DNA from: Lagopus muta
Lineage: Eukaryota > Chordata > Aves > Galliformes > Phasianidae
Assembly: GCF_023343835.1 (NCBI RefSeq)
Contig: NC_064439.1
Coordinates: 22,260,933-22,324,932, forward strand
Length of the DNA stretch: 64,000 nt
Direction of reading: 5' to 3'
The notes under the pieces are model-generated. The model was not told where the DNA came from. It searched no databases and saw only the letters and a program-made list of their open reading frames with translations. Position 1 is the first letter of the stretch. Each line of letters starts with the position of its first letter. Both the position numbers and the translations under genes were made by a program. Of the stretch, positions 51,241 through 62,144 are shown piece after piece.

Positions 51241-54149
51241 GCTCTACATTATAACCAACACAAACAACTGATTTGTGGTAGAAGGCAATTTGATGCTTCT
51301 GGGTTACCTAATTAATTAGCTGTATTAGTTACAAGCTTACTCAAATTACCTACCTTGGTACATTATGCCTGCAGAATAAATTATTCATCTCACAATACTT
51401 CTCAGCTAGAGTATTGCCTCTTCCTAGCTCCACTATTTATATGAGAACAGCAACCAAATACAACAGCATATATCTTAATTAATTAAATGCTAGGGAACTT
51501 ACTCAAATATGCCCAAAAAAAGATACATAGAGCTTACAATTTGTCAGATAATAAACTTCTCAACTTTTGTATGTTATTCTATTCTCCTTTCAGCAGAAGA
51601 AAAATGTTCAAGTTTGAAAACAATAAAAACACTTCTACGTGTTAGACTTTACTCTCTGTGTGACTGAAGCATATTAGCAAGCTGACTTTTATGCATGTTT
51701 TGAGTGAATGCCTGTGATACAGATCAGTGGGGAAGCTTTCAGTGTCTGAGAAGCAAGCAGTGAGGCTCTGACTCACAGTCAGTGCCTCACTAGATTCAAT
51801 GAACACAAATACAAGCACATCCTGATCAATAAAATCTTTGGCAGGGTCACTTCTCAGATGGAGGCACCTCTTATTTTCACATCACTTGATCATTTAATGT
51901 TCACAATAATTGAAAATATTACCCCATCAGGCAGGTTATGAGCAGCAGATCTGGGGCACAGCGGAACCATTGCTGTTAGAGGTTGTATCATCAGTCTCTG
52001 TGTGTGATATTTTGTAATTTTTACATCTTATTTACACTTGTGATCTTCCAGCATCTTGTTCTGATCTGGTATCCCTCTCTGCTTCTCACTTCAAGAGACA
52101 AGGACAGAACTGCATTTCCTAACTAGAACTTTGACTTTCATCACACATTCTCCGTAGGCTTCATCTTGAAGCCTTGCAGTCCACTGAAGTGCCCTTATGA
52201 GTACCACCAGGCACATCTTCACTGAACAGTGCATAAAGTAAATGAGGGCCATGAAGCAGGTAGAGTTTCATCACTAGAGAAATACATCAGTAAATATGTT
52301 TTTGTCATTTTACAGAGCAATGTAACCCAAACCTAGTTCTCACATTCATTGTTCACAGCAGTTTTTAATGAACTTTTCCAATAAACCCATATATTCACAT
52401 GTAAATACATGCCAGGGATTAAACACCAGTCATTTGTTTGGGAGAATATCTGACCTACATTTTTTATCTTGTAATAGAAATGTTTCACTTCCCATCTGGT
52501 ACTGATAAAATCAGCTTACACATTTAACTGGTGTAAATTCAATGAGTATTAGAAAGTTAATTGTTGTGAATTAGGTGTTTAACTAAAATCCATTAAAATT
52601 ACATGGATATAAAGCTTGTGAGATGAAAACTAGGCCCATCAATTCTTAGCATTAACTCAAGAACCCATTTAATTATGGGATTTGGGGAGCTTGTAATTAT
52701 CTTCTAAATACGGTGTTTACTGATCAAGAATTCACTAGCATAGTGTCATGCATGTGTGAAATTTTACTGACACCTAACAGCTAGTTCTCCGACAGCAGCC
52801 TCCATCGGCCCAAAGGAATGTCATCTGCACAGAACAGCTCATTTATTTTTCCCTCAGGGGCCTTCAGAATTCCTGGGAGGAGGAACCACTTACATTTGCA
52901 AAGGCCTTGCATACTTGGCTGTATTAAACTGGGAACACAAATTTAAGGGAAGAATTCAAATACATTTGAATTTCAATGAAAATATTTCCTCCTTAATTAG
53001 TTCTTAATTTCAGTTTCACTTGGTGTTTTTCTCTATAACATGCTTTTCCTGCAGTGAAATAGCAAGGACTGAGAACCTGAACAGAAACACATCATTGTTT
53101 TAAACATAAAACAAAGTGTAATGGAAGACATTTGTAATTCTCTGCCAAGGATGGTGATTTTCTCTTTTGGCAATAATATTTTTCATTTCCTTTTCAAACG
53201 AAGATTGAGGATATTATTTTAAAACACAGAAATGCACAATATATGTACTGATATATCAGCAGATGACTTCAGGCTTTTCTATGAAATGTTATATCTTTTA
53301 GGAGGAATGGGAAATACTAAACAAACTCTGTGTGTTCAGTTCACTTGGACAGCGATACAGGCAGGGAAGTCTTTATTTTTTTTGTCTTGATTAGTAATAA
53401 TGTGCAAATAATATTTTCTTTCGCCATTTCTTGGAGCGCATCTGGTCTTTGCTAGAAAACTCAGCTAAAGAAAGGTGTATGTTTAATGAGCACATACATT
53501 TTACGCTTTAAAAAAAAATCAGTGGAAAATGTGAATTGCATTAAAAAGATCACCAAGGCTGAGAACTAAGTACATTCAGAAAGATTTTCGGTTCTGCATC
53601 TAATGGAGTAGAATTGTTCTAAATGCAGAAGGAAGTATCTGTTTGCTCCCATGCAGCTGTTACACACCAACCAAAAAAGGCTTGGCAGGAATGTGTGAGA
53701 CAGAGCCATTCATCACAGCACCAGAAATGGAACTGACTTCATGAGCAACCAAAAGAGAAAGCACATAGCAAGCATGTGAATAGCAAATTTGCTATTCACT
53801 ATGCAAGACGCACATTTAGGGGACGATATTAATCAAAAATTAAGCAATACAAAGAATACTGCTTTGTATCGAATGATGGGGTATAGAAATCCTATTAGCA
53901 TTTAATAGCCGTGTGTCAAATTCCCCATTGATTTTAACACAACTGTTTCAACTTCTGTGACACGATGAGCGTGTGCTCGGTGGTTCAAGCAGGGGGATTG
54001 CACATCCTTTGTTGTCAGCCTTGCGCAGTATGACACAAAGCTCGTTCCTATCCCTCCACGGTTCAGATCCATGCTACGTGAAGCTGAGCCACATGTAGCT
54101 ACAAGAAAAAACACTTAGAGAATCAAAACTGCCAAGATGAGCACTGCAG
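51241..54149. other. Region immediately upstream of the AKAP9 promoter
   Basis: AT-rich sequence with only a tentative MIR-like fragment at 51.9 kb. No divergent gene is recognisable, although a noncoding antisense transcript from the CpG island would not be visible in sequence. Confidence 0.5.
51880..51965 (-). mobile_element. Possible MIR/CORE-SINE-like fragment
   Basis: The + strand 'catttaatgttcacaataat' followed by 'atattacccc' and later 'ggggcacag' recalls an inverted MIR-type tail (ATTTAATCCTCACAACAA, ATTATCCCC, GGCACAG). The spacing is right but the core is too diverged for certainty. The alternative is chance similarity in AT-rich DNA. Confidence 0.22.
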
Positions 54150-54426
54150 CCACAGAGGGCGGACCTGCGAGACCTCAGCGCTGCAGAGCGCGGGTAGCGT
54201 TAGCTCAGACATTAAAGGCACGCCAAGCAGCAGGCTCTTCCCTACACGGGTCCTTTGTGCGAGAGGCAGCCCCCCACCCCGAGCAGGGCTGTGGAGGGGG
54301 TGTGCCGTGCCGCTGCCCCTGCCGCTCCCCCCCGGCGGTGGGGTTCAGCGGTGCACGGCCGCCGCCGCCGTCGCCTCAGAGCAGGCTCGGCAGGAGTGGA
54401 CTGAGCCCGGGCCGGAGGCGCTGCGG

Positions 54427-54438
54427 TTGGGCGGGAAA
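54427..54438 (+). promoter_or_regulatory. E2F-like site
   Basis: TTGGGCGGGAAA differs from the classical E2F consensus TTTSGCGSGAAA only in the third base. It lies about 220 bp upstream of the AKAP9 ATG inside the CpG island. A cell-cycle link would suit a centrosomal scaffold, but that is inference from a single motif. Confidence 0.4.
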
Positions 54439-54467
54439 GGATGGCGGCGGGAGGAGGAGCTGGCGGC

Positions 54468-54475
54468 CACGTCAC
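54468..54475 (+). promoter_or_regulatory. CRE/ATF-like site
   Basis: CACGTCAC contains the ACGTCA half of a cAMP-response element and overlaps an E-box-like CACGTC. It lies ~35 bp upstream of the likely transcription start, a position where functional CREs are common. The motif is short and could occur by chance in GC-rich DNA. Confidence 0.35.
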
Positions 54476-54502
54476 TTTCCCCGGCCGCGTGTTTACGTGG
54501 AG

Positions 54503-54553
54503 ATGAAGATGGCGGCGCCGGTGTCTCCGCCACGGCAGCTGTCGTCGCTGTGA
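54503..54553 (+). other. Upstream ORF in the AKAP9 leader
   Basis: This is a 16-codon ORF (MKMAAPVSPPRQLSSL) starting ~150 bp before the AKAP9 ATG and ending in TGA 100 bp before it. If the leader is unspliced, it is a self-contained upstream ORF that could modestly dampen AKAP9 translation. If the possible intron 54550-54648 is spliced out, its stop is lost and the frame runs across the AKAP9 start in a different frame. Whether the ATG is inside the mRNA depends on the true transcription start. Confidence 0.35.
54506..54516 (+). promoter_or_regulatory. YY1-type site AAGATGGCGGC
   Basis: This is a perfect match to the AAGATGGCGGC core that binds YY1 and recurs just downstream of initiation sites in TATA-less vertebrate promoters. 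It suggests that AKAP9 transcription starts within roughly the preceding 20-30 bp. The motif overlaps the second ATG of the upstream ORF. Confidence 0.55.
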
Positions 54554-54653
54554 GACGGGACAGGAAAGGACAGCGAGCTGCGCGTGTCTCGGCTGAGGGG
54601 GGTGTGCCCGCCTGCCGCCGCCCATAACGCTCTGCTCTCCCCGCACAGACGCC

Positions 54654-54701
54654 ATGGAGGACGAGGAGCGGCTGAAGAAGCTGGAGGCTGGCAAAGCTAA
54701 G
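54654..54701 (+). CDS. AKAP9: AKAP9 first coding exon (partial gene)
   Basis: This exon encodes the first 16 residues, MEDEERLKKLEAGKAK, of A-kinase anchoring protein 9 (AKAP350/AKAP450/CG-NAP; short isoform Yotiao). The family member is a giant coiled-coil scaffold of roughly 3,900 residues at the centrosome and Golgi. It tethers PKA, phosphatases and CK1 and nucleates microtubules; Yotiao binds KCNQ1 and NMDA receptors. As I recall it, the mammalian protein starts almost identically, with Gln rather than Leu at residue 7, and exon 1 ends at the same Lys. The start codon has a strong context (G at -3, G at +4). The exon ends AAG|GTGGGA, a good phase-0 donor. It sits in a CpG island, as expected for a broadly expressed gene. 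Pericentrin has a related N-terminus but differs in the first residues. All remaining exons lie outside the window. Identity rests on 16 residues plus exon structure and promoter context. Confidence 0.88.
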
Positions 54702-55574
54702 GTGGGAGGCGGCTGCGGCTCGACGGGGGCGGGGAGGCTGGGGGGAGCGCGGTCTGCGGGGCGCAGCGGGGCTACAGCGGGACCTGCCTCGAACAAAGCA
54801 GCGGAGGATGCGCTTTGTGCCGCCCTCCGGCGCGCACTCAGCTCCCGCCGTGGGTTCAGCTCGCCTTGGCTCAGCGGGACCGCAGGTGTCGCGACGGAGC
54901 CGGGAGGTGGCAGCCCGCGGCGGGGCGGGGAGGAGGGCTGACCGAGACATCCTCCCGTCTGCCCCTTAAGCTCGGGCAACTCCCTGTAAACCTTTAAGGA
55001 AGTTTATAGAAGCGGCAGCTGCTGCTGAGCGCGGCATTAATACCTCTTAGGGCCCGGGATTAGAGCTGCCGCCGGCGATGTGCCGCGGGCACCGCTCGGG
55101 GCGGGGGCCGGTGGTCCGGAGGAGCCTGAGGGGAAGCGCCTGCGTGGCCGGGGGCAGGACATGATGAGCGATGGCGGTAGGAAAATCAGGTGAAAATGAG
55201 TACCCTGACATCAGGCACCGTCTGGTCCCTTCGGGCGATTGTTGCTGAGTGACAGAGATCAGAGCTTTGTAACGCTAGTAACTCACGTATGTACCCGGCG
55301 TGGCTGGAATCACCCCCAGCTAAAGCCTAAAGGGAAGGGCAGTCTGAAGATCCGGCTGTGAAATAGCGTCGTTGGCCTGCGCATGTAGCCGATGGAGACG
55401 GGTGTGTAGTTGAGCTGTGAAGCATTATGCTGCCTTAGCAAAAAACTTGGCAATTCTTTTGTTTCTGCTTCTTTTGAAAGGATGTTCCAAAAGCACAGGG
55501 GTAGAGTGAAGCTGTAAGGAACAGGAACACCTGTTGGAGAAAACTTGGACCCCCCACAGTGTTTAAGTGCCACA

Positions 55575-55680
55575 AGAACCATGTGCTGGTTTGATTTGGA
55601 AGGGATCTGAAGGGTCTTTCAGCTCAGCCCCAGCCATGGCAGGGATGCGGTGCCACTGTGCTGAGAGGCACCGGGCAGTG
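55575..55680 (-). mobile_element. Short CR1 LINE fragment in AKAP9 intron 1
   Basis: A reverse CR1 3' piece: 'gatttggaagggatctgaag' followed by 'cagctcagccccagccatgg' and 'cagggatgcggtgccactgt'. It lies ~0.9 kb into intron 1, upstream of a second, longer reverse CR1. Confidence 0.6.
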
Positions 55681-55887
55681 GCAGCAGCAGTGCACTCAGA
55701 AGCTTGTAGGCTGGCTGATTCTTCCTCACAGAGAGAATAATGGGAGTAAATTTGCTAATATTTCAAAGCACAATGAATAATTTATCACCAGGTTTTTTTT
55801 GTTTGTATTGGCCTGGTGTTAACATGGAAAATTACTGACAATTTCTGAGGAGTGAACCAGAAGTTGAGGCTCAAGAGGGAACCCCTA

Positions 55888-56420
55888 TATTACTGAAGCG
55901 CAGAACTGCAGGGTTTGGAAGGGACCTCTGAAGATCATTGAGCCCTGCCCCCAGCTAAAGCAGGTTCCCTACAGTGGGTCACACAGAAAAGTTTCCAGGT
56001 GGCTGTTGAATATCTCCTATTTCCAGAGCAGTCTCTCTAGCCTGTTCTAGTCTCTGTTACCCTCACAGTAAAGTTCTTGCTCATATCTATATGGAACTTC
56101 CCATATTCCATTTTTCTGCCCACTGCCCCTTGTTTTATTGCTGCACACAACTGAAAAGAGCCTAGCCCTATTGACTTGACTTCCACCCTTTAGATATTTG
56201 TAAATAAGATTCCCCCCTCAGTCTTCTCTGTGCTGAACAGTTGCAGATGTCTCCACTGTTCCTCATAAGGGAGATGCTCCAGGCCCTAATCCATCTCTGC
56301 TGGACTGTCTCTATGAGTTTTGAACAGAGAGGCCCAGAACTGGACACAGTACTCCTGGGCAGAGGAGGGGAAGGATCACCTTCCTTGATGTGCTGGTCAT
56401 GCTTTTTTATATTCCTGCTT
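55888..56420 (-). mobile_element. CR1 LINE fragment in AKAP9 intron 1
   Basis: About 530 bp of reverse-orientation CR1. It begins with 'tttggaagggacctctgaag' and 'tgagccctgcccccagctaa' and runs through 'tgccccttgttttattgctg', 'gcccagaactggacacagta' and 'aggggaaggatcaccttcct'. It is one of the longest CR1 pieces in the window and antisense to AKAP9. Confidence 0.85.
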
Positions 56421-57228
56421 GCTTTGAGAAAAGGCATGTGTGCATTTCAGTAACTTATTTTACACTTTAGGGACACCATCATTATTGTTGCCCTTCTTCT
56501 AGCCTTTTCTGGTTGAAACTTAAGAAATATATCCCTGAACACTTTAATATCCTATGGTTTTAGGCTTCCCCTGTGGTTAAAATCACTGCAACTCTTTAAA
56601 TCTATACATATTTTACATAACAAGAGACTGTAAAAGCACTGTTAGCTTTTCAGATATTGCACTGGCATTCTCTACACTGTTTATCCTCCTTTTTCTTCTC
56701 TCTCTTTTTTTTTTTTATTTAAATGCATGAATAGTGTAATTAAATGTGTTGTACAGTGGAGACTGCGTCTCAGTCTTCCAGTGACGAGTGTTACTGCTGA
56801 AGAGAGAAAAGAGGGAACTGTGTTAGTGGAGAATGGAAGCAGGAGTTGCTACTGCAGCTGCTTTTCTCTTTTTCAAGGATACAGGCACGTTCACATTCAT
56901 GGTCAGTCCCAGAACTGCTTTGCTCCCATGAATATTTTCTGCAAAATACAGCAACAAGCATCCAAAAAACTTTTGATCACATTGAAAGCTGTTTAAATAG
57001 CAGGAAAAACATGTTGAAATATATGTTCCATTGCTATACTGCAGGTACTTTGATGCTTCTTCTAGGAAAATCTAAACTTAAAATATAAACAGGACATTAT
57101 AGTAAGTGTGGGATGAGTAGGAAGGCCAATGAGGGGTGCAGTGGAGATGGTAAGTACACTGCTAAGTTATTATTCAAAAATGGGACTTAGATTCCTAGGT
57201 CTTTTTTTTCTTTAAAAGTAGTGCCAAG

Positions 57229-57230
<2 letters not shown>

Positions 57231-57270
<40 letters not shown>
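57231..57270 (+). repeat. (TG)20 microsatellite in AKAP9 intron 1
   Basis: Twenty uninterrupted TG units, 2.5 kb into intron 1. Perfect arrays of this length are usually polymorphic and can adopt Z-DNA. Confidence 0.95.
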
Positions 57271-57273
<3 letters not shown>

Positions 57274-60225
57274 AGCAGTGTGGTTTTTCTGGAAAACAGT
57301 TGTTAGGTGATTTTCTCATCGTAGTGTTGAGTACTAGCTGTGAAGTTTGGTTTTGTATGAGCTTTGTTTTTCTGGATGTCTTCGTATGATGCTGTCTCCC
57401 TACACAAATCTTTTGCAGAGAAGTCTATCACAAGTGCATTCTTTGCAATGGAATTTTCCTTGGAGTCTTCTTTGTAGTATTTTTGGAAATGAGAAGCAGC
57501 ATTGTGAATCATACCTTGATTACATGGTGCTAAGGGTGCTCCAGCCTGACAGAATAGGGCTCAGCCTTACCCGGGAAGTCATCTGAAAAATAGGATAAGC
57601 TCTTGATAGAGTTGTACCAACGTTTATGTGTATCTGCTGACTTTCTGGGACTGCTTCATAACAGAGGTTTGGTGAAGTTGAAGCATACATTATTCTGTCT
57701 GTTACAAACCTGCGATAGCAAGGGAGGCATGAAGTCAAATGTGGCTAATTATATGCTCTCTTTTCCAGACCTGTAGTCATTCACCATCCTTTGCTACATG
57801 ATAAATGTGCTGGGTATTAACCCGGAGTTGATGAATGTCTGTTTACCTTAAATTAAAATGGTCTCTTTTTGCCTTTATAGAACTGCAGTCTCCCAAAACA
57901 AGCTTTTCTTTATTTAGAGCCTGAACTGATTATCTTGGCTCAAGAAAATCCAGAATCCAGGAAAGGTGTGTGTCAGATTGGCTAGTTAAGGGAAGCAGGG
58001 TTGGCTGTGGTAGAAGGGAGATTTGTGCCAGCAGCAGAAGTATATATGCATGCTGTGAAGTTGATCAGTGCCCCCAAAACACAGTGAACTCAGAAATCAG
58101 TCAGATGTATTGTGTGCCTTGCCTAAGAGATTCTGGAATATTGTTGACTGCCTGAGTTTATGTAGGTACACCTGATCCTGCGAAAGACAAGGGCTTGGTG
58201 GTTGAACGTGTTGATTTATACGTGTGCATGCCTGTATGTATCAGTTTGCTTGGAAATCTCATGTAACATTAAAGAGGATACTGTTTGTGGTGGTTGAGTT
58301 TGTTAATTTTATGTATTTATTTAGCAGTTTAGGATCTAGCTTTCGTATCAGGATGTTGCAATGTTTTGATCACCTTCCAGATCTGTACACAGTAGTTTGC
58401 TAGTTTCAGAATGAAAATGTTGAGGACTCTGATTCCTCTGTAAGAAAATGCGTGAGGATTTTGACTATTTATTTTTTAAATAAAATATTTTCATGTTCAT
58501 AAATATATTTAGTATATCATTTTATTTATATATGTATATAATTGTATAGATATAATTATGTTAAAGGCAGACAATCTTATAGTCTTGCAATGACAGAAGC
58601 ATTCCTGCCACACTGTTCTGCAAGGCACTGAACCTCGCAGCTATTAAAACTGGTTAAAATAAGAGATGTAGAACCATCAACACCAAATTTTAGAGAATAG
58701 TCCAGTTTACAGTCTTGAAGGGGAGTAGAGAGGGTTCACCCTCAGCTGTATGCTTTTTTGTGTGTTTTTTATTTTGTTTGTTTTTGTTATGGGAGGTGGA
58801 TGAGTGAAGACATTAATTTACTGGGTAGATTCTGCAGGTTGGTCTAGGATTTCACTTGCAGTTAGTGAGTTCCATTACTTGCTGTCCTAACTTTCAAGAG
58901 CTCTGTGGGTATATGTAATACATTCTTGCTGTAGTGCTTGAAAAAATGCAATAATTGTTGAACAGTCTTAAGAAATAAGGAGCTGTCTACTGTAATTAAA
59001 ATGTAATTAAACATATCTGCTCTGAGCACAGATGAGATGCTGTGACTGCAGTGAATGCTTTTTATCTATACCATGAGTCACTGAGTAGATGGGGCAGTGA
59101 AGTAGTTTTGGGAAGCAATGATGGCACTCAGTGGACAATTTATACAGGTTATATAACAAATCTGACAAGCCACCTTCACAAATCGAACAATAAAAAGAAA
59201 TAATTGCAGACTTTGTCTTCTGGTCATGCAGTTTTCTGGTGTCTGAAGATGAGAATATATGTCATTAGAGCAGCATTGCTTAGGAGTCTGAGAATGTTGG
59301 CAATTTGCTTTCATACATCTTACTGTCTTCAGGGCAGAGGAAGGTTTAACATCCTCATCTCTGGCCTTTTCAGGCTGAGAAATTTTGGATTTCTTAGAGA
59401 AAGCTGTTGAGTTGAATGTTTTTCTTGGGTTGTTTGTTTTTCCAGGTGTTTGGTTTTTGTTGTTTTTGTTTTGTGCATGTGTTTTAAGTTTAAGACTAAA
59501 GCAAAACATTAAATAATTATGTGCCACAGTGATTAAAGCTTTAATTTAAAACCCCCAGAAGAACTTAACATATAGTTTGTGTTTATAAAACACAGCCTTT
59601 TAAATTCCCTGCAGTTTACTCAAGGAGGAAAAAAAAAAAAAGCAGTGTCTTACTGGTTATTAAGAGCTTTTCATCACAGAAAATGAATTAAATACATTGA
59701 AACCTTATCTTTTGTGAAAGAGCTGGCCTACTAACATGTCCTCTTTTGCCTTCAGGTACAGACTATTCATTTTGTTCGTCACCCGTCTGCCTTCAGTAAC
59801 CTGAACAAAAACGATTAAACAAACTCCTGGCAGGAGGAATTTTGTTTTTGGTCTACATTTCCTTGCTCTGCTTTTCTCTTAAACCAAGAAATTATATTCA
59901 ACCTTATCAAGAAGTGCTAATTTCATTATAAAGCCCTACTCGTTGCTGTTTCTCATTACAAACGATGGAGGAAAGCAGCTTTATGGGTTGGCAGCCTTCA
60001 GAAAGGGAATGATGCTGGATTGCGTCTGTATCTGAAGGTGTTGTATGGGTACTGCTGGACAAGAGAGAAAGAAATGGAAGGGGAAGGCAGGCTGACCAAC
60101 AAAGGTGTGGGTGAGCTTTTGCTCAACAGATGTGATCTCAGAAAGCCTTATCTCTTTGTTTAGAAAGAAGCAGCAGAGTGAAACTATGTGTGAACTATAT
60201 GAACTATAAACTATATGAAACTATA

Positions 60226-60246
60226 TTTCATAGTGAAACTATGAAA
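60226..60246. repeat. 9-bp inverted repeat in a local ACTAT repeat cluster
   Basis: TTTCATAGT-GAA-ACTATGAAA is a perfect stem with a 3-nt loop. It lies at the end of a ~65-bp patch (60180-60246) built of variants of GAACTATAT/GAAACTAT, which suggests that short local duplications and an inversion, probably from replication slippage, made the hairpin. Confidence 0.75.
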
Positions 60247-60883
60247 ATGTGCTCTAACAAAGAAAAGAGCTTTTAAGATTGTTTATATGGGGGAAGCAAT
60301 TTTCTTGCACCTAAAGATCTTCACAAAGCTGTGAGGATCCTGCCTCATTCCTAGGCATTCTTCTTGCGTGTCTTTAAGCTATTTCTCCTCCCAGGTCCTT
60401 TCAAACTTGTTATTTTGGTTCATCTTCATCTTGTGCAGGCTTCAGTAGTCACTTTTGCATGTCTGTCAATTCTAAATGCAAATAGTAGGAGGTTTGTCTG
60501 TGTGTACTTTGATTATGAATGTACTTAAGCTTAAGAACTGATTTCTGTGTCACAGAGAAAATCAGATACTGATATTTTTTGTGTGTGTGTCACAGATGCA
60601 AGGACTCTGAGTTACCCTGGAGATAAAGTGTCTTATTGTAAAGGTAGATAAGGCAGAAATTGCCTACGTGTGAGAGAAGGACTTTTTTGCTGTAGTTCAG
60701 AACAGTGAATGTCTTTGCATTTTATCATTTGTATAAATTTGAGATGAAAATGTGTTTTGTATAATTCATTGTTATTAGGGTAATGCGTAAACTTCAATTA
60801 AAGATCGGACTGAAGGGTAACCTTGTGAAATTGTATTTGGGACATAAATTCATCCTGTAATGGCAGAAAAGTTAATTGAGGTT

Positions 60884-60922
60884 GTTTTTTTTTTTTGTTT
60901 TCTTTTTTTTTTTTTTTTTTTT
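60884..60922 (+). repeat. T-rich tract in AKAP9 intron 1
   Basis: Two T runs (12 and 20) interrupted by 'gttttc'. No neighbouring element explains it. Confidence 0.85.
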
Positions 60923-62124
60923 AATACTTAATTGTTCTGTGGGGTAATAGAACCAACCAATAGAACACCGTTTTCTCAGTTTTCCTTTGTGGGTGTTCTG
61001 GTTATTTTTGTTTGTTTGTTTCTTTTTTGAAAAAACAATGGGAGAAAAGTTAAATTTTTCTTGATTGTGTTCAAGTTTCTTCAGGAGTTCATGGGATCCC
61101 TGTTAAAAAAAGACTTGAAGTACTGAACTTGAGTTCTTTTATGGGCTGCTAGGATTCTTCCTTTTTTTAGGTGTGTTCTCCATTTTTTTTTTTTCTGCAG
61201 TTTCGTAGGTTTGAGCCCCATTTTCCTCACTCCAGGGATCTATTCTAGCTTTCAATACGGAGTTTAGTTATTCATCTTAAATTACCCTTTTATACAAAGC
61301 TCTAAATTACCTGTCTGCCATACGGTAGTGATGAAAGGTAGCATGAGCTTGAAGAAATGCTTTGTTCTTATGATACAGGTAAATATCAATCCAAAATAAC
61401 CTTTTTTCTATACCTGATCTAGAGAACACAGAACTTTAATCTAAGATTCCCAGTGAATTTTACAAGAAAATGAAAGAATTTGCAACACAGTGTTGTTAGA
61501 AACACTATGAAACAAGGAATTGCATTTAAAAATGGCAATTTAGAATGTTTTCTTGCTGTTTCATGTGTGGTAAGAAAGCATTGCAGTAAGGAAAGGAGAA
61601 ACTTGCTTTTTTCCTATATTCAAGCATTTCTTTATGTTGACACTAGACCTCTCCTTGGTCGGCTTTCCAGCTACTTATTTTCTTAGTAAGGGTGTTGCAA
61701 TAGCAAAACAGAGGCGACTGCAACATTTGTTTCCCTTGCTTATAACAGTGTCTAGACAAATTTTTATACTGACTTGAAGGTAAGTGTGAGTGCCGATTTG
61801 AATTCCTCCTAAAGTGCTTTCTGTTGAGTACATCTGATATTTCAAGGGAGATGGATCAGACTTTTTGGCATATGTAGATTTTACTAAAGATACCTGAATA
61901 GTTCTGTGGTTGTTTTGGTGTTTTTTGGTTGGTTATTTCCTTTAGTGTTGGTTGGTTGTGGTTTTCTGTCTGTTTCTCCCCCCTCCAGTGCAAGGAAATA
62001 TCCTAAGAAATAGGTTCCTTTAAATATTTGTATACACAGATATTAACTGCAGATTGACATGGTTACTATAATACTATCACATCTTACTGCTTATGATAGT
62101 GAAAAATCTGATGGAAATGAGGAC

Positions 62125-62144
62125 AAAAAAAAAAAAAAAAAAAA
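62125..62144 (+). repeat. Poly(A)20 run in AKAP9 intron 1
   Basis: Exactly 20 A, uninterrupted. The preceding sequence shows no SINE or processed transcript that I recognise. Confidence 0.85.

Larger units (their letters stand above)
54490..54653 (+). other. AKAP9: AKAP9 5' untranslated region (start approximate)
   Basis: This is the presumed leader between the transcription start and the AKAP9 ATG. The start is inferred from the YY1-type site at 54506-54516, which in other vertebrate promoters commonly lies just downstream of initiation; no TATA box is seen. The leader contains a 16-codon upstream ORF (54503-54553). Just before the ATG there is a pyrimidine-rich tract ending in CAG (54646-54648). 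That looks like a splice acceptor, so part of the leader may be removed as a short intron. The exact 5' end cannot be read from sequence alone. Confidence 0.55.
54150..55170. promoter_or_regulatory. AKAP9: CpG-island promoter of AKAP9
   Basis: This is about 1 kb of very GC- and CpG-rich sequence in an otherwise AT-rich window, spanning the AKAP9 start codon. It has no TATA box and carries E2F-like, CRE-like and YY1-like sites within ~190 bp upstream of the ATG, the usual make-up of a housekeeping promoter. Long open frames on both strands, such as the minus-strand frame at 54242-54979, follow from the scarcity of stop codons in GC-rich DNA. They show Pro/Arg/Ala-rich low-complexity translations and are not called as genes. 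CpG-island promoters often also fire in the divergent direction, but no divergent gene can be recognised here. Confidence 0.85.

Noticed and set aside
54137..54553. 138-codon + strand open frame upstream of AKAP9
   Set aside because: Low-complexity GC-rich translation overlapping the promoter; no homology recognised. It shares its 3' part with the short upstream ORF, which is reported separately.
54654..54941. Reading the AKAP9 ATG as a 95-residue single-exon protein
   Set aside because: After residue 16 the frame crosses a consensus donor and becomes Gly/Ala/Arg-rich intron sequence; the AKAP9 match ends exactly at the donor.
54242..54979. 245-codon minus-strand open frame over the AKAP9 CpG island
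   Set aside because: Pro/Arg/Ala-rich low-complexity translation, antisense to the AKAP9 exon. Long frames are expected where GC content makes stop codons rare.
59078..59527. 149-codon minus-strand open frame in AKAP9 intron 1
   Set aside because: Lys/Asn/Ser-rich with no domain and no splice or promoter context; most likely chance in AT-rich DNA.
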